A stretch of 64,000 nt of DNA, taken from contig CP136067.1 of NCBI GenBank assembly GCA_032622095.1, positions 54,413,899-54,477,898 of the forward strand. Reading direction: 5' to 3'. The DNA comes from Siphonodentalium dalli (taxonomy: Eukaryota > Mollusca > Scaphopoda > Gadilida > Siphonodentaliidae). Both the position numbers and the translations under genes were made by a program. Positions 22,573 through 35,047 of the stretch are shown piece after piece. Below the pieces are notes generated by a model. It was not told the DNA's origin and searched no databases. It worked only from the letters and a program-made list of their open reading frames with translations. The number at the start of each line of letters is the position of its first letter. The first letter of the stretch is position 1.

Positions 22573-22947
22573 TAATTAAAAACTATGGCATATAAATAAA
22601 TTTTATTCCCATCTTTGAATGTTCATAATAATTGCAGCAAAAAAAAATATCTGAATTTTCAGCACTTGTTAAAAGCTCCAATTTATCAGCACTTGTTAAA
22701 TCAAACTGCAGATAAAATGTTTTTACAAATGAAGTATGATTTAATTTTATTTTTATTGTAACATTTATTTCTCATTTTAACCTTTTGAATAGGTAAGGCT
22801 TGTTGAGGAACCATTGATGTTGTAAGACTTGTATCTAGTTGTTGTATATTTGTCGATATGGGGAAAGCATCAATAAAATCATCATCATTTGTAACTCATT
22901 CTTCTTATCTGACCCCTAAAGAGGTTAATTAAATAACGAAAGAAGGT

Positions 22948-23179
22948 TTAACCCTTTCAGTGCCAAGTCCGATTTTTGTATCAACCCATATTTCCTTGAT
23001 CATTTTTCAAATTTATTGATTATAATAATGTGATACATTAGAGCTCTTTCCATCAATGTATCACATTATTATAATCAATAAATTGCTCTTTCCATCAATG
23101 TATCACATTATTATAATCAATAAATTTGAAAAATATTAATCAAGGAAATAAAAATCGGTCTTGGCACTGAAAGGGTTAA
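22948..23179. mobile_element. TTAA element with CCCTTTCAGTGCCAAG ends (family C)
   Basis: TTAA occurs at 22948-22951 and 23176-23179. The inverted ends are CCCTTTCAGTGCCAAGTCCGATTTT / AAAATCGGTCTTGGCACTGAAAGGG, a different set from families A and B but sharing CCCTTTC. The middle has a repeated foldback of TTATTGATTATAATAATGTGATACATT, with the GAAAGAGCTCT region duplicated. Confidence 0.75.
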
Positions 23180-23579
23180 AGCTACATGGTGGTTTGCGCT
23201 CCAAAATACACCTAATAATATTTGCTCTGAATTTCTGGTATCGAAATAGGTTGATAAATACTCGGAACTACCTTTCTACAAGCATTATATGTCCCAGAAA
23301 GAAGCATTGAAGACATAACAAATACAAATTTGAAAACAATGTTTTTTCAACCACAAAACAGCCATTTGCATGGCATGGAACAGAAAAGAACGTTCCATGT
23401 TACTCTATTCCTGATATGGCAGAAATAAAGAGCGTTTATTTCACTTCTTTGCGAAAAATTTAAAACCGTTGGAAAATGGCTGTGAGCCTGTGTGACAAAG
23501 TGTTTTTCAGAGCATATGAAGCCGGTATATAAATATTTTGTGTATTTGTGAACCTATCTTTTATCTCCTTCCTTTAATA
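23180..23579. other. Intergenic, nothing recognised
   Basis: No supported feature. Confidence 0.4.
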
Positions 23580-23880
23580 TATACGAGGCTCCCTATGGGA
23601 TCTTTAGTGCTGCACCAGCACGGCTCCCTTCATGAAAGGGTTAATCAAAAAAAAATATGGAGTATTGTATCTTGCAATACCTTATTTGTATTTAAATTCA
23701 TGCCGCACTATTGTTCTCTATTTCAAAACTGCAAAAAAAATTAATTTGTAAGGTCAGTGCGACACAATCTCTGCTAATTATAGCAACTTATATACCTTGC
23801 TCGTATTTAAATTCGCACAGTACTATTTTTCCCACACCTGAATTTAAAATTGAGTGACAAATAGTACGCCTCATGAGTGG
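23580..23880. repeat. Remnants of family A and family E elements
   Basis: A short family A right end (GGCTCCCTATGGGATCTTTAGTGCTGCACCAGCACGGCTCCC...AAAGGGTTAA, to about 23643) is followed by two family E ends, ACCTTATTTGTATTTAAATTCATG (about 23679) and ACCTTGCTCGTATTTAAATTCGCACAGTACTATTTTTC (about 23792). None is complete. Confidence 0.5.
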
Positions 23881-24528
23881 ATTCCAAACCACATGGAACA
23901 TAATAGGACTATTTTGTTATACTATGGGCGGTTGGGCAATAGACAATGATATTTACATGAGGGCATCCTCAACACCATTATTAATATTTAAAGCATTGGA
24001 TCACGGTAACATCTTTGATGTTGAAATGCTTGGAAGAAATACATATAATTATTTCAGGCTGAAGGTGCTGAAATGGCCGCAAGTAAGTGGTTAACAGTGC
24101 TGTTCACGCTGGAGATATCGACTTGGAACCTTGGTACATACATGTTTATTCTGCATGACGGTGCATGCCCCCCATCTCATTCGCACCCCTGGAGGTTGCA
24201 TACCTGACAGAACCGGCCGCAAGTTAGAAGTTACCAATTGATGCCATTTCCGCTCAAGCTATCGAATTGGTACATACTTGTCTTTTCTGCACGATAGTGC
24301 ATGAACCATCTTGTGCGGAGCCCTGCATGGAGGTGGTATGGTCGGCAGATGTTACTCTGTTTTTTGCTTACATGCATAGCGAATTCGACTGTTGCGTATG
24401 GGTTAATATGTTCACTTAACTAGAAACTTGCCTGATCGCCCATGGATGCAGAGGGGTATTCACTGCATGATGTTATATCCCTTTGCGTGGTCTGATAGCT
24501 ATGAGAGGTGTGGTCTGTGCCTTTTTAG

Positions 24529-26560
24529 CTCCCCTGAGATGAAGTTTCTGGTTGAGCTATAGTCATCACTCCTCGTCTGTCCATCTGTCAAGAATGGTCT
24601 TCTTCTCCAGAACCAAATGGGTTCATATTAGGGCCCGACGAATCGGCAAATTCAACATCGAATCTTGAATCGAATCATGGTTATGATTCGAAATCGAATT
24701 GAATCAAATCTATTGCCAACACTCGCGGCAGATTTGCGGTATAAATTCCCAGACTCCGGATACCATATCCATATTTAAGTATGCTTCAAAAGCGTCGGTA
24801 TTGACGGAAAGTAAATATTATAATTAAATGTCAATATTAAAATTTTATAAAATACATGTCTAGTTTGTGTGTTTATCGCCAAAAACTCCCTAAAAGAAAC
24901 CATTTGTAGACATGCAGATTGCAGAAATAAATGTTAATTGTAGGAATATCGCAAGCAATCCACCATCTTGGATAGCTCAGTAAATCCTGTGTCTATAGTC
25001 TATATCATTATTATGATGTGAATTCTATGTTTCCTGAATCTGAATTTCATTTAAGAATAAAAACAACAATGATTAAATGAAACAAATTATTTGTATTCAG
25101 AATAATAACATGAACGTTTATAATTAATTAAACTGTTACTGAGTGTCTGTTGCCCACTGTCCTATCCACTCATTTGGAATGAGATTATTATTATTATCCT
25201 CGATGGGTGGTGGTGTATCTATAGGATGGGGAATATTACCCGAGGGGAAAGATATTTGAGCCAGACATGAGGTCAAAACTATTGTCCCGAGAGTGAGATT
25301 TTACCATCCCATGCACACCAGTCACTCATGCACACAGGATGATGTTTCTGCCCCCAAATCGCCCATGTCGCCATTCTAACATTATCAAGATGGTTGTGAC
25401 AAAAACTAATAACTTGCAAAAACTTGGTGAAAAGTACAAATTTGGTATGTAACAAAGGTATATATTTGAAAACAAACTATCTGATACAGCGTATAGAGAT
25501 AATAAATAATCGAGTCCGTCCGTCAGAACATTTAGATATTCGGATTCAGGGCAAAGATTCAAGTCCGCTCGTTAAATTCGAGCGAAGAAATATTTAATGA
25601 GAAATTTATGTTGCTATGACAACCTATAAATTTCAATTATCGAGTTGCTTTTATGTTATACATTTGCAATACAATACAATTAATGTTAATTGATATGATG
25701 GACACATGCGTTTTGCAGAAACGCCGAACTATATACATTGCGTATATCGACAGCAGTCATGTGGTTTGGTTATAGATAACGTGTAGAATTGGGTCAAATC
25801 AGATGTTTATATTTCCAGATGAAGTTGTGTGTGGAATACCAAGTTACACATGCAATTAACAAGCTTAAACTTATTACATGTACATCATTTAATGTTCATC
25901 ACATATATTTCAGTTTGATTACATTCTATTTGAAAAATGACACCTTCGATGTGTGCTTTCGTCAATTGAGTATGCAAATGTGACAAGTCACATGACTCAT
26001 GTAAGAGACACCATGCACGTGCTCATGCGAGGTAGGAAATTCCACTTAGCTATCTCACATGACTTCATATAGGCGCTCTGGATTAGTGGGGGAGAAAGAA
26101 CGATCTATTTGGCAACTTACCCTACACATTGGACACGGCGGTCGTGGATTATTGTTAACTATTTGGAGAAAATGCGGGCAATAAAGGACTTTTATACAAC
26201 GATTCGAAATATCCCGAATCACACGACCGCTTTCGAATCGAATCGGGCAGTAAGATTCGAATCTCGAAGCTTCGTCGGGCCCCAGTTCATAATTGGTGTG
26301 GAAGTTCCCCAGGTGACTCATTAAGATTTGTTCAAATGAGGTCACCCGGTCAATTAGTAGCGAAACCAGGGCCATAACTCGATTCCTCCATAGTAATTCT
26401 TAGAATAACTTCTCAAAAAACATTGGGCCGATTTAGTTTATATTTGGTATGGAGGGGCCTTAGGTGACTGGGGTTCAAATGGGCTCACCGGTTCAAATAT
26501 GGAAGGAGCCAGGGACATAACTTTAAAAAACTACCAAAAAAAACAAACATTTTTTTTAGA
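24529..26560. repeat. TTTTAGCTCACCTGAG-type repeat, split by a hAT-like element
   Basis: The left part (24529-24628) begins TTTTTAGCTCCCCTGAGATGAAG and runs to CCAAATGGGTTCATAT. The right part (26285-26560) resumes with GTTCATAATTGGTGTGGAAGTTCCCCAGGTGACTC. Uninterrupted copies at 27000-27120 and 29055-29220 read straight across this point. Non-coding. Confidence 0.75.
24629..26284. mobile_element. hAT-like non-autonomous element, 1656 bp
   Basis: Ends TAGGGCCCGACGAA and the complement of CTTCGTCGGGCCCCA are inverted. The flanking 8-mers are GTTCATAT (24621-24628) and GTTCATAA (26285-26292), a 7-of-8 target duplication typical of hAT. Subterminal arrays of GATTCGAAT / AATCGAAT motifs occur at both ends. 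I see no transposase frame. The empty-site sequence in related repeats supports the boundaries. Confidence 0.85.
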
Positions 26561-26967
26561 TTGAACCACCTGTTATGAAATACTTGTACTGCGCTGTAAT
26601 GCTATTGTCAATGAGCATGCCTTATCAGATCTTTTCTGATATGTTTGATAAACAATAAATGGGGAGAATGTGGGGTCATTAATGTTCAATTAAGATTTGA
26701 GATATAATCCCATGTGTTCTTAGCCAGGCTTGTAAACAAATTAAATTTTCTCTTGAATGAGATCTCTTGTCTGTATAAACCATATAAATTATTATGTAGA
26801 TTGATTTTAATATCTGGCTAATTAAAAGTGGCTGAGATAGGGATTTTAACACTTTTGCTTTCAAAGAGTTGACTTCAACACCTAAACTTATCCTCTGAAA
26901 CAACTAAACCATTGGATATGATAGTTAGAGCTCTTTGTATGATGTGAATAGAGCAGAGCTATGATTT

Positions 26968-28475
26968 TTAGCTCACCTGAGACTAAGTCTCCGGTGGAGC
27001 TATAGTCATCACTCCTCGTCCGTCCATCCGTCCGTCAACAATTCTTTAAACATCTTCTCCTCTGGAACCATAAGACGGAATTGGTTCATATTTGGTATGG
27101 ATGTTCCCTAGGTGACTCGCATTCAGATTTGTTCACTGGGTCAAATAGTTGCGAAGCCAGGGCCATAACTCTTTCCCTCCATAGTAATTCTTTTAAACAT
27201 CTTCTCAAATACCATCAGGCCAAATGGGTTCATATTTGGTATGAAGGATCCTTGGGTGACTGGGGTTCAGATTTGTTCAAATGAGGTCACTGGGTCAAAT
27301 GTGGGCGGGGCCAGGGACATAACTCCAAAAAATTACTCTTTTTCTCCATAGTAATTCATGATATGTCTTCTATGCAATAATCAAATGGCCTATTTGCTTA
27401 TATTAGGTATGAAATTACCTTGGTTGACAGATTTGTGAAAATGGGATCACAAAGTTGAATAAGGACAGAGCCACAGACATAACTATTTCACCACATAGCA
27501 ATTCTTAAAATATGTTTGCAAGAGCCAAGAACTAGTTGGCTTATTTAGCATGGAATGTTCTTGTTTGACTGCAATTCAGATTTTGTTTAATGTGGTTACC
27601 TGGTCAAATAGGAGCCAAGCGAAGGACAGTTTCCCTCTTAATAATATGCTTCCTTCACAAGGACCATCAGATCTATTTTACTGATATTTAGTATGAAGGG
27701 TTCTTTGGTGTCTGGGATTCAAATATATTCAGATGGGGTCACCACTCACCAGGTTAAATAGGGTGGGACCAGGGACATAACTGTATGTCAAATTTATTCA
27801 GATGGGGTCACCAGGTTAAATAGGGTGGGACCAGGGACTTAACTGTATGTCTCTATAGTAATACTTAAAATGTCTTCTCAAGAGAGGTTGGACTATTTAG
27901 CTTTCATATACTTGGAGGATCCTTTAGTGACTGAGATTCAGATTTGATAACATGAGGTCAATTTGTCAAGAAATGACGGGGCTATGGGGAGTTAACACTT
28001 TTGTGTCTAATAAAATCATTGAAATACCAAATTCATTGAATCATCTACCTTGGACCTACCTGACTGATTAATTTGACATACATGTATGGTGTTTTGGGTC
28101 CATGGATAATTGGGCTTCAAACATGTCTAAATGGTTTAATAAAAAGGTGCTTGTGAGATTGGAAATTTCAAACAATTGAGAAAGTTTGAGATGTCGGTTG
28201 TGAAATTCCAACCTAAGACTTGGGAGTCTGGAGGGGACTTGTTGAGCTGGAGGAGGGGGTGATCAGTAGTGTATAGTTGGTAATTTCAAGGTGGATATTC
28301 ACCCATCTACATACATGAAGCCTCTCTAGCCACAAATCCTGTTTAGATCATCTACTTTTAAAGTTATTATGAAAAGTTCTGACTGTTGTGGTCTCCTGAG
28401 TCCCAGTCTTATCAGTCTTTGCAGTCTGGTGAGCAACCCCACAGTCATTGACTGTCTTGTTTTGGTGAGAGTGAC
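26968..28475. repeat. TTTTAGCTCACCTGAG-type repeat, long copy 1
   Basis: Starts TTTTAGCTCACCTGAGACTAAGTCTCCGGTGGAGC and goes through repeated 'tcatatttggtatgaagg...ccttgggtgactg...gttcaaatgaggtcactgggtcaaat' modules. From about 27340 to 28475 it parallels 31073-32103. No coding capacity. Confidence 0.65.
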
Positions 28476-28480
28476 CCCTT

Positions 28481-29054
28481 CAGCTATACTAACCCTTCTC
28501 TTTTGACCATAACTTCCAATTAACCCTTCTCTTTTGACCCATAAATTCAGATAATTTGTGTTATTATGTACATTAGTGTGTACTACCTTAGTACATAACA
28601 GTACACTCTATAATTCCACATCAAAACTTTAGATTATGATTTCGATTATAGCAATGTACTATAGGATCATGATCGTCCTCTCGTTTATCTGATCGGAACC
28701 AAATGCAGATCGAGTTCAAATAACTCCTTTATCAATTTAGCAAAAAATTGTTTTAAATATTTAAAGGCCCACTTAATTTTCGAATCATTGTATCACATAT
28801 ACTGGTAACATGTTGTTTTTGTCGAGGTACGGAGGTGTGTTCTGTGTCTAAGATGAAGCTACATGGTTCCTCGGTCCCTAATCTTGGTTCTTCGTTGGGA
28901 GATCACTTTAGTCAGTGGTCACGATGAACAGTAATGGACTAACTATTGTCCAATGCTTTGTTCTTCACAAAAAAGACCCCCCCCCCCCACTCGTCGATCG
29001 CTCCTCGTTCACCCCGGATGAAGAAGCAAACTGGGGAAACAAATCGCTTGGTTT
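28481..29054. other. Intergenic, fragments only
   Basis: TTAAAGGCCCACTTAATTTTCGA near 28760 resembles the left end of the element at 54437-54925. A C-homopolymer lies at about 28977-28988. Nothing else is supported. Confidence 0.4.
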
Positions 29055-29430
29055 TTAGCTCACCTAAGACGAAGTCTCCGGTGGAGCTATAGTCATCAAT
29101 CCTCGTCCGTCCGTCCATCGATCCGTCCGTCAACAATTCTTTAAACATCTTCTCCTCTGGAACAATAAGACCGAATGGGTTCATATTTGGTGTGGATGTT
29201 CCCTAGGTGACTCACATTCAGATTTGTTCAAATGAGGTCTCTGGGTCAAATAGCTCGAAGCCAGGGCCATAACTCTTTCCCTCCATAGTAATTCTTTTAA
29301 ACATCTTCTCAATTACCATCAGGCCAAATGAGTTCATATTTGGTATGAAGGATCCTTGGGTGACTGGGGTTCAGATTTGTTCAAATGAGGTCACTGGGTC
29401 AAATGTGGGCGGGGCCAGGGACATAACTAA
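29055..29430. repeat. TTTTAGCTCACCTGAG-type repeat, short copy
   Basis: TTTTTAGCTCACCTAAGACGAAGTCTCCGGTGGAGC onward, closely matching 26968-27325 and ending at 'gggcggggccagggacataact'. A low-complexity A/T stretch and a TA microsatellite (29594-29619) follow. Confidence 0.65.
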
Positions 29431-29591
29431 ACAAATTTTTTTTTTAGATTTAACTCTTTAACCAAAAAAAAAGAAAGAAAAGAAAAGAAATTATTTATTA
29501 AAAAATAAAAGAATATTTTTTGAAAATTGGAATTGTTTTTTTTATTAAAATATTATAAAAAAAAAAAAATTGTATTTAACTCCATGGTCCA

Positions 29592-29623
<32 letters not shown>

Positions 29624-29887
29624 TAATATTTTTTGAAAATTGAAAAACTAATGCCATTACATTTCTGAAGGTTGTGCCCCCTGGTCCTTCACTCAAGTTC
29701 ACTGCTTCGGTCCCAAAAATAAAATTTACTCAAATTCTTGACAGAGAATCATTAATAAGAAGCATTTACTTTGGCTCTAACTGTATGCTGGCTCTAACTG
29801 TAAACTGGGTATGCCTGCACATGTCAAGTGAAATCTGACATTTTTATAAACATTCCCTGGAGATCTGCCAGAAGTCATTAATATACA

Positions 29888-30031
29888 ATTATCGCATTGT
29901 TTCGAGGTTGATACGAGGAATTGTCAACCCGAGGAAGTCAATATTCACCAAGGCCGTAGGCCGAGGTGAATATTGACTTCCAAGGGCTGACAATTCCTCT
30001 TGTCAACCAAGAAACAATGTGATAACTGTTT
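29888..30031. mobile_element. Foldback element centred on GGCCGTAGGCC
   Basis: AATTATCGCATTGTTTC...GAGGAATTGTCAACC..GAGGAAGTCAATATTCACC at the left faces its near-complement at the right around AAGGCCGTAGGCC. It is a compact hairpin element of unknown family. Confidence 0.6.
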
Positions 30032-30425
30032 TATTATATGAAATGCGTTTTGATTGGACAAGACGTTGTGACGTTGAACGTCGCTGGGGAAAACCTGATC
30101 TATATCCAGGTCTGATAATAAGTTATGTTAACCCCTGGAGTATCTGGCATCACTTGGAACTGTTGTTAACCTGTTGTTTAATTAATGAGGTGAACATCGT
30201 TAGATATCTCGATTTTTCGTTACGTTTTAACATAGGAATTGTGGAAAGAAACTTAGGATCATATAATAATTCCCAATTACATCAATCTATCATATATTGT
30301 TCAAATCTTTCAACAGGGCAAATAGTGTGCCTGTCATTTGCAGAATGAGGTCCCCAGAGTGTGAATTTAGTGATGTGGAGAAAAGAAAAGTGGTTGGCAT
30401 GCTGTTATTATAATTATATACATGT

Positions 30426-30895
30426 GATCCCTGCTAAATTCAAGCCTGAGTTTAGTGTGCCTGTCATTTGCAGAATGAGGTCCCTAGAGGGTGAATTTAG
30501 TTATGCTAACCCGCATAGCGGGCTAGCATCACCAAATTCGCCCTCTGGAGACATCATTCTGCTTAGGCCTCATCTTCTGGGAAGTATCCATAGTATCAAA
30601 TTAACATTGTTGTTAGTTACATTTCCCTCCTAGGAAGTTTCTATATCCCCTAATTTGCAGAAGATAAAATTCATAATTGAGGTGCCCAATGGGTGAACAT
30701 CACCAACTTCAACTGGGGAACTTCAATCTGATCCTAGGTCTGCCATAGCAGTTGAGGGCCTTAGCAGAATGAGGTCCCCAGAGGGTGAATTTAGTGATGC
30801 TAGCCCGCTATGCGGGATAGCATCACTAAATTCACCCTCTGGGGACCTCATTCTGCAAATGACAGACACACTATCACACTATTTCAAGGCTTGAT
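30426..30895. mobile_element. Family D element with two terminal palindromes
   Basis: The ends AATTCAAGCCTGAGTTTAGTG...CTGTCATTTGCAGAATGAGG and their complement near 30850-30895 are inverted. Each end carries its own palindrome, GGTCCCCAGAGGGTGAATTTAG..GATGCTAGC and complement (30476-30556 and 30772-30857). An isolated left-end copy lies at about 30325-30377. No coding capacity. Confidence 0.7.
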
Positions 30896-30939
30896 TGTAT
30901 AATACATTGTGTTGCTTGAGGCCAGGCACCTACAATGTA

Positions 30940-32103
30940 GGAACAGACACGCTATTTGCAGGCTTGCTCCTTTGGTGATTGCTATTTGCAGGCTTGCTCC
31001 TTTGGTGATTGTGATTCAGATTTGTTCAATCAGGGTCACCAGGTCAAGTAGGTGCAAGGCCAGCTACATTACTCTTTCTCTCCATAGTAATTCATGATAT
31101 GTCTTCTATGCAAGAATCAAATGGCCTATTTTGCTTATATGAAATTTGAAACTAATGTTGCTTATATTTGGTATGAAATTACCTTGGGTGACAGATTTGT
31201 GAAAATGGGATCACAAAGTCAAATAAGGACAGAGCCAGAGACTTAACTACATAGTAATTCTTAAGATATGTTTGCAAGAACTTATTGGCTCATTTAGCGT
31301 GGAATGTTCTTCCTTGACTGCAATTCAGATTTTATTAAATGGGGTCACCTGGTCAAATAGGGGCCAAGGGAATGACAGTTTCCCTCTTAATATGCTTCCT
31401 TCACAAGGACTATCAGGTCTATTTTACTGATATTTATGATATGTATGAAGGGTTCTTTGGTGTCTGGGATTCACCAGGTTAAATAGGGTGGGACCAGGGA
31501 CATAACTATATGTCTCTATAGTAATTCTTAAAATGTCTTCTCAAGACAGGTTGGACTATTTAGCTTACATATAGTATGGAGGATCCTTTAGTTACTGAGA
31601 TTCAGATTTGTTAAAATGAGGTCAACCTGTCCAGAAATGGCGGGGCTATGGGGAGTTAACACTTTTCATTAAAACATCTACCTTGGAACCACCTGACTGA
31701 TTAATCTGACATACATGTATGGTGTTTTGGGTCCATGGATAATTAGGCTTCAAACATGTTTAAATGGTTTTATAAAAAGGTGCTTGTGAGATTGGAAATT
31801 TCCAACAATTAAGAAAGTTTGAGGTGTCGGTTGTGAAATTCCAACCTAAGACTTGGGTGTCTGGAGCCCGGTTGGGAGGCGACTTGTTGAGCTGGAGGAG
31901 GGGGGTGATCAGTAGTGTACATTTGGTAATTTCAAGGTGGATTTTCACCAATCTACATACGTGAAGTCTCTCTAACCACATATCCTGTTTGGATCTACTT
32001 CTTTTAAAGTGATTATGAAAAGTTCTGACTGTTGTGGTCTCCAGAGTCCCAGTCTTTGCAGTCTGGTGAGCGACCCCAGTCATTGACTGTCTTGTTTGGT
32101 CCA
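30940..32103. repeat. TTTTAGCTCACCTGAG-type repeat, long copy 2
   Basis: A diverged duplicate of 27340-28475 in the same order, from TCTCTCCATAGTAATTCATGATATGTC to GTCATTGACTGTCTTG, with small deletions. A short tandem duplication, GCTATTTGCAGGCTTGCTCCTTTGGTGATT, lies at about 30951-31010. Confidence 0.65.
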
Positions 32104-32539
32104 ACATCCGAACCAACAAAAATACATAATTTGGAATCATTCTGTTCCACACCGAAACATTAGTTTGTTGGTTGCAGCTAGGGGACAAAATATCAGAACC
32201 AACAAAATCTCTAGTTCTAACCTAATTTATACTGAGAAATAAAATTCAGCAGCAAAACATTAAATTATAAACCAATTATAATAAAATTGCACAATTATTT
32301 AGTTCTACAAATTGAGTCAATATTTACAATAAGCAAAATGGGAACGTTTCGGTTCCTGATTAGTATAGGTTCATAGGTTTATTGTTAACTTAACATCCCC
32401 ACAGATGATTAATGAATTAGCAAGATTATACCAAGTTATTATAGAAGGTCCACGTGTATACATGTCAGGAACTAGCTCATGTTGTTACCACGACGATATT
32501 TTAAGCGGAGTCGTGGGATATTCGATAGGAAATTCCGGC

Positions 32540-32552
32540 TATATATATATAT
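32540..32552 (+). promoter_or_regulatory. Possible TATA element upstream of the RasGEF gene
   Basis: A TATATATATATA run in otherwise mixed-composition DNA lies about 185 nt before the likely start codon. A CRE-like GACGTCAC follows at about 32600. Alternating TA runs are common in this window, so this is only a candidate. Confidence 0.2.
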
Positions 32553-32735
32553 GCATCCGCCATCAGTATGGACTGTCCGGTCGTATCCAAGTAACTCGAC
32601 GTCACAGAAACTGTTGTGAGTATATATATCATGCACTAATTCATCTCTTTCTATCCGTCTGCCACCATATAAGAAAATGCATGGGACTGCACAACCATCA
32701 CCCGGCCCAGTGAACTCGGATGTCTACATCAAAGC

Positions 32736-33977
32736 ATGAACAGTCTAGAAGTAATTGCAACAAAAAGAGAATACGGGAATATCTTGAACAACTTGAGGTT
32801 GGATGGCGTTTTCGTGCAAACAGACTGGCTCGGGGTCGGTATTCGTCAGGTATTTATCGGAATCACGGAAAATGACCTTGTGATCGGCGAGCAAAAGGTG
32901 CTAGCATACAACAGAAACGATTTTTCAGCAACGAACTGGGCTGTTTGTCTGGAAATTGAGGGATTCGATTTGTTACGTGCGTATCCGTTAGATGTTCTAC
33001 ATGCATCTGTTGTCAACGGCGAATCGAAACGGATTGCGGTCTGCACATGTATGGGTCACGTGTCGTATTTTGAACTCGCAAATCTCAGCGCGGGTTACGA
33101 ACTAAGCTGGATTCAATGGAAAGACTTTATTGTGGACCATTTTACTGAGACAAATTTGGAACTGAAGTGGACAAAATATAAGAACATCTTCGCTACCAAT
33201 TCTGGTGGTCAAAACCTTAAGCCTGGGAATGATATGTACTTCTTTAGTTTGCCAGACGTCTCGTTAATAACTAGAACTGTTGCTGTGAGCACAGGAAATC
33301 ACAAATTTGAGAGAACAGAACGGACACATGACCAAAATAATGTGAAATCTGCATGCAGCGTTATCTGCTATGCCCTCAAAGATCTTAAAAAGTCTACCAC
33401 CGAACAACAATCCGACAAAGTCACGAATGCGAACTTAAGGCACAAAACTTGCAGTGACTTCATACATGAGACATATAATGCTAATTTGTCAACAGAATCC
33501 CAGGTTGACATGCATTCCGTTACACATATTTCTTCGGAATTTCCCAATGCTTCTACTTTGAAAGAGCGTCGAAGTCAGGGCTACTTGAAGGACAAATTAA
33601 CTTCTCTGAGTCGGACATTTTCTGGTTCCAATCGGGAAAACCAGAGGACGAGTTCAGCTACAACGTCGAATTCGGTTTCGCCAGTTGACCTCGCCGATTC
33701 CGTCTCAAAATACTTCACAACTTCGAACTTCAACCACCAGAATTCCACGCGCGTGCACGTGAGTTCTTCTGACTCTGATGTCTTCCAAAGCAAAGGTCAC
33801 GTCGTGATGCCCCACCCTTCGCCTTCATGTTTGGAAATTGCTGCGGGTGGCCGATTTAATAAGCATTCCAAACACGCAATACTCGATCTTCTGTTTGCTG
33901 GGCCAAGTGGAGATATACGACGCTTGTTGCATAGAAAGAATACGAAGATAGAGAAGCAAGACATACACATCCGAAAA
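32736..33977 (+). CDS. RasGEF-domain protein, exon 1 (residues 1-414)
   Basis: First coding exon of a nine-exon gene. The ATG at 32736 is the first in frame after a TAA at 32670-32672, which favours it as the start. Residues 20-135 alternate hydrophobic and polar residues (VFVQTDWLGVGIRQVFIGIT, then LVIGEQKVLAY), which suggests a beta-rich fold, possibly PH-like, but I see no diagnostic motif. Residues 185-370 are rich in Ser, Thr and Asn and probably disordered. The end (HAILDLLFAGPSGDIRRLLHRKN) looks helical and basic. The donor AAAA|GTAAGT at 33978 ends the exon in phase 0. Without splicing the frame would run to a TGA at 34080-34082, giving a 448-residue protein. I do not recognise this N-terminal region. 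Confidence 0.85.
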
Positions 33978-34997
33978 GTAAGTTCTTCTTTGGTCGATGG
34001 TGGACCGTCAGCTACGAACATATCGAGACTTGATAATGGGGGGTCTCCATTGCAAATGAAGTTTACAACTACATTCCCTTGAACTAGATATAAACCTAAG
34101 GTTCGCAAAAATCGATTTTTGCAGCCCCTCCCCCATGGCATGTGTTGGAACTTTCCAACCTGACAACCACCCCCCTTATGTAGGTTTGAAAATTTCCAAA
34201 TTATAGCAATTTCAGTTCAAAAATTGAACGAAATATAGAAAAAAGATGCTACTGTTGGACTAAAACAATAAATTAGCCGCTAATTATTGGTTTGGAAATA
34301 AAACAGTGAGAACCATTTCAACATGTATGTGGTGTCAAATTGTGTGCTAGGCATAACGTTTCCAACTGTTGACAAATTTGATCGAAGTTGCCTGTACAAA
34401 AGCCATGTCGCTGGCTATGAATATAATTTATGGTAGCCTCTTGTAATCATTCAGTTAATATGTTACGGAATCACTGGGATTTTGGGTTGAATTGGATATT
34501 CTCATTATAATTATTTCGGTATACTGGATTAAGTTTGATAAACTATATATAACAAAGTAATGGTTAGCTTTTTCTTTCGTTGTGATATTATAGTTTATGG
34601 GTTCCATAGATACGTGCACAAGATACATGTATGCCGCTTTTTATGTGGAAACCAACTGTATACCATGTTTTTGGTCTGACGATTTGACAGAGTAACTGAT
34701 TAATTACAATAACTCTGTCAGATTGGTTAACCATTTTAATTAGTTTGTGTTAAATTATATAGAAGAAACGCTATATCCTCATTTTTATTTTGACAATGCT
34801 CGCTATGAAACGTTGATCGAGGCAGCACATGTAATGAAAGTGAAATTAACAGTAACTGTTTCGAAACAGTTAGATTTGATTACTGAAACATGCAAGTTAT
34901 TTTATTCTCGCTGGTTATAGCTGCTGATTAGAAGATAATACGATAAATTATAGTTGTCAACGCAAGGACAATAGAAGTTAAATGTACATTTTTTCAG
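33978..34997 (+). other. RasGEF gene, intron 1
   Basis: GT at 33978-33979 and AG at 34996-34997 (TTTTTTCAG). No repeat of a recognised family is seen inside. Confidence 0.65.
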
Positions 34998-35047
34998 ATT
35001 GTGAAGAGGAGACGACGGTCCATACTAGAAGGCATCGATAGCTTCAC
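34998..35047 (+). CDS. RasGEF-domain protein, exon 2 (residues 415-431)
   Basis: A 50-nt exon with a strong acceptor (TTTTTTCAG) and donor CAC|GTAAGT at 35048. It reads IVKRRRRSILEGIDSF in phase 0 from exon 1 and leaves two bases (AC), which pair with G of exon 3 to make Thr431. The run of four Arg followed by Ser422 fits a basophilic kinase consensus. Being so short, the exon depends on the phase match at both sides for support. Confidence 0.7.

Noticed and set aside
26055-26375. 106-residue minus-strand open frame with CPMCRVSC
   Set aside because: It lies across the end of the hAT-like element and its host repeat. The cysteine pattern is too short to indicate a domain.
32405-32713. 102-residue open frame just upstream of the RasGEF start
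   Set aside because: No recognisable domain, low-complexity composition, and not in frame with the ATG at 32736. It could be 5' UTR.
33978-34082. Exon 1 of the RasGEF gene continuing to a stop at 34082 as a single-exon gene
   Set aside because: A consensus GTAAGT at 33978 and phase-matched downstream exons support splicing. The read-through remains possible as a minor form.
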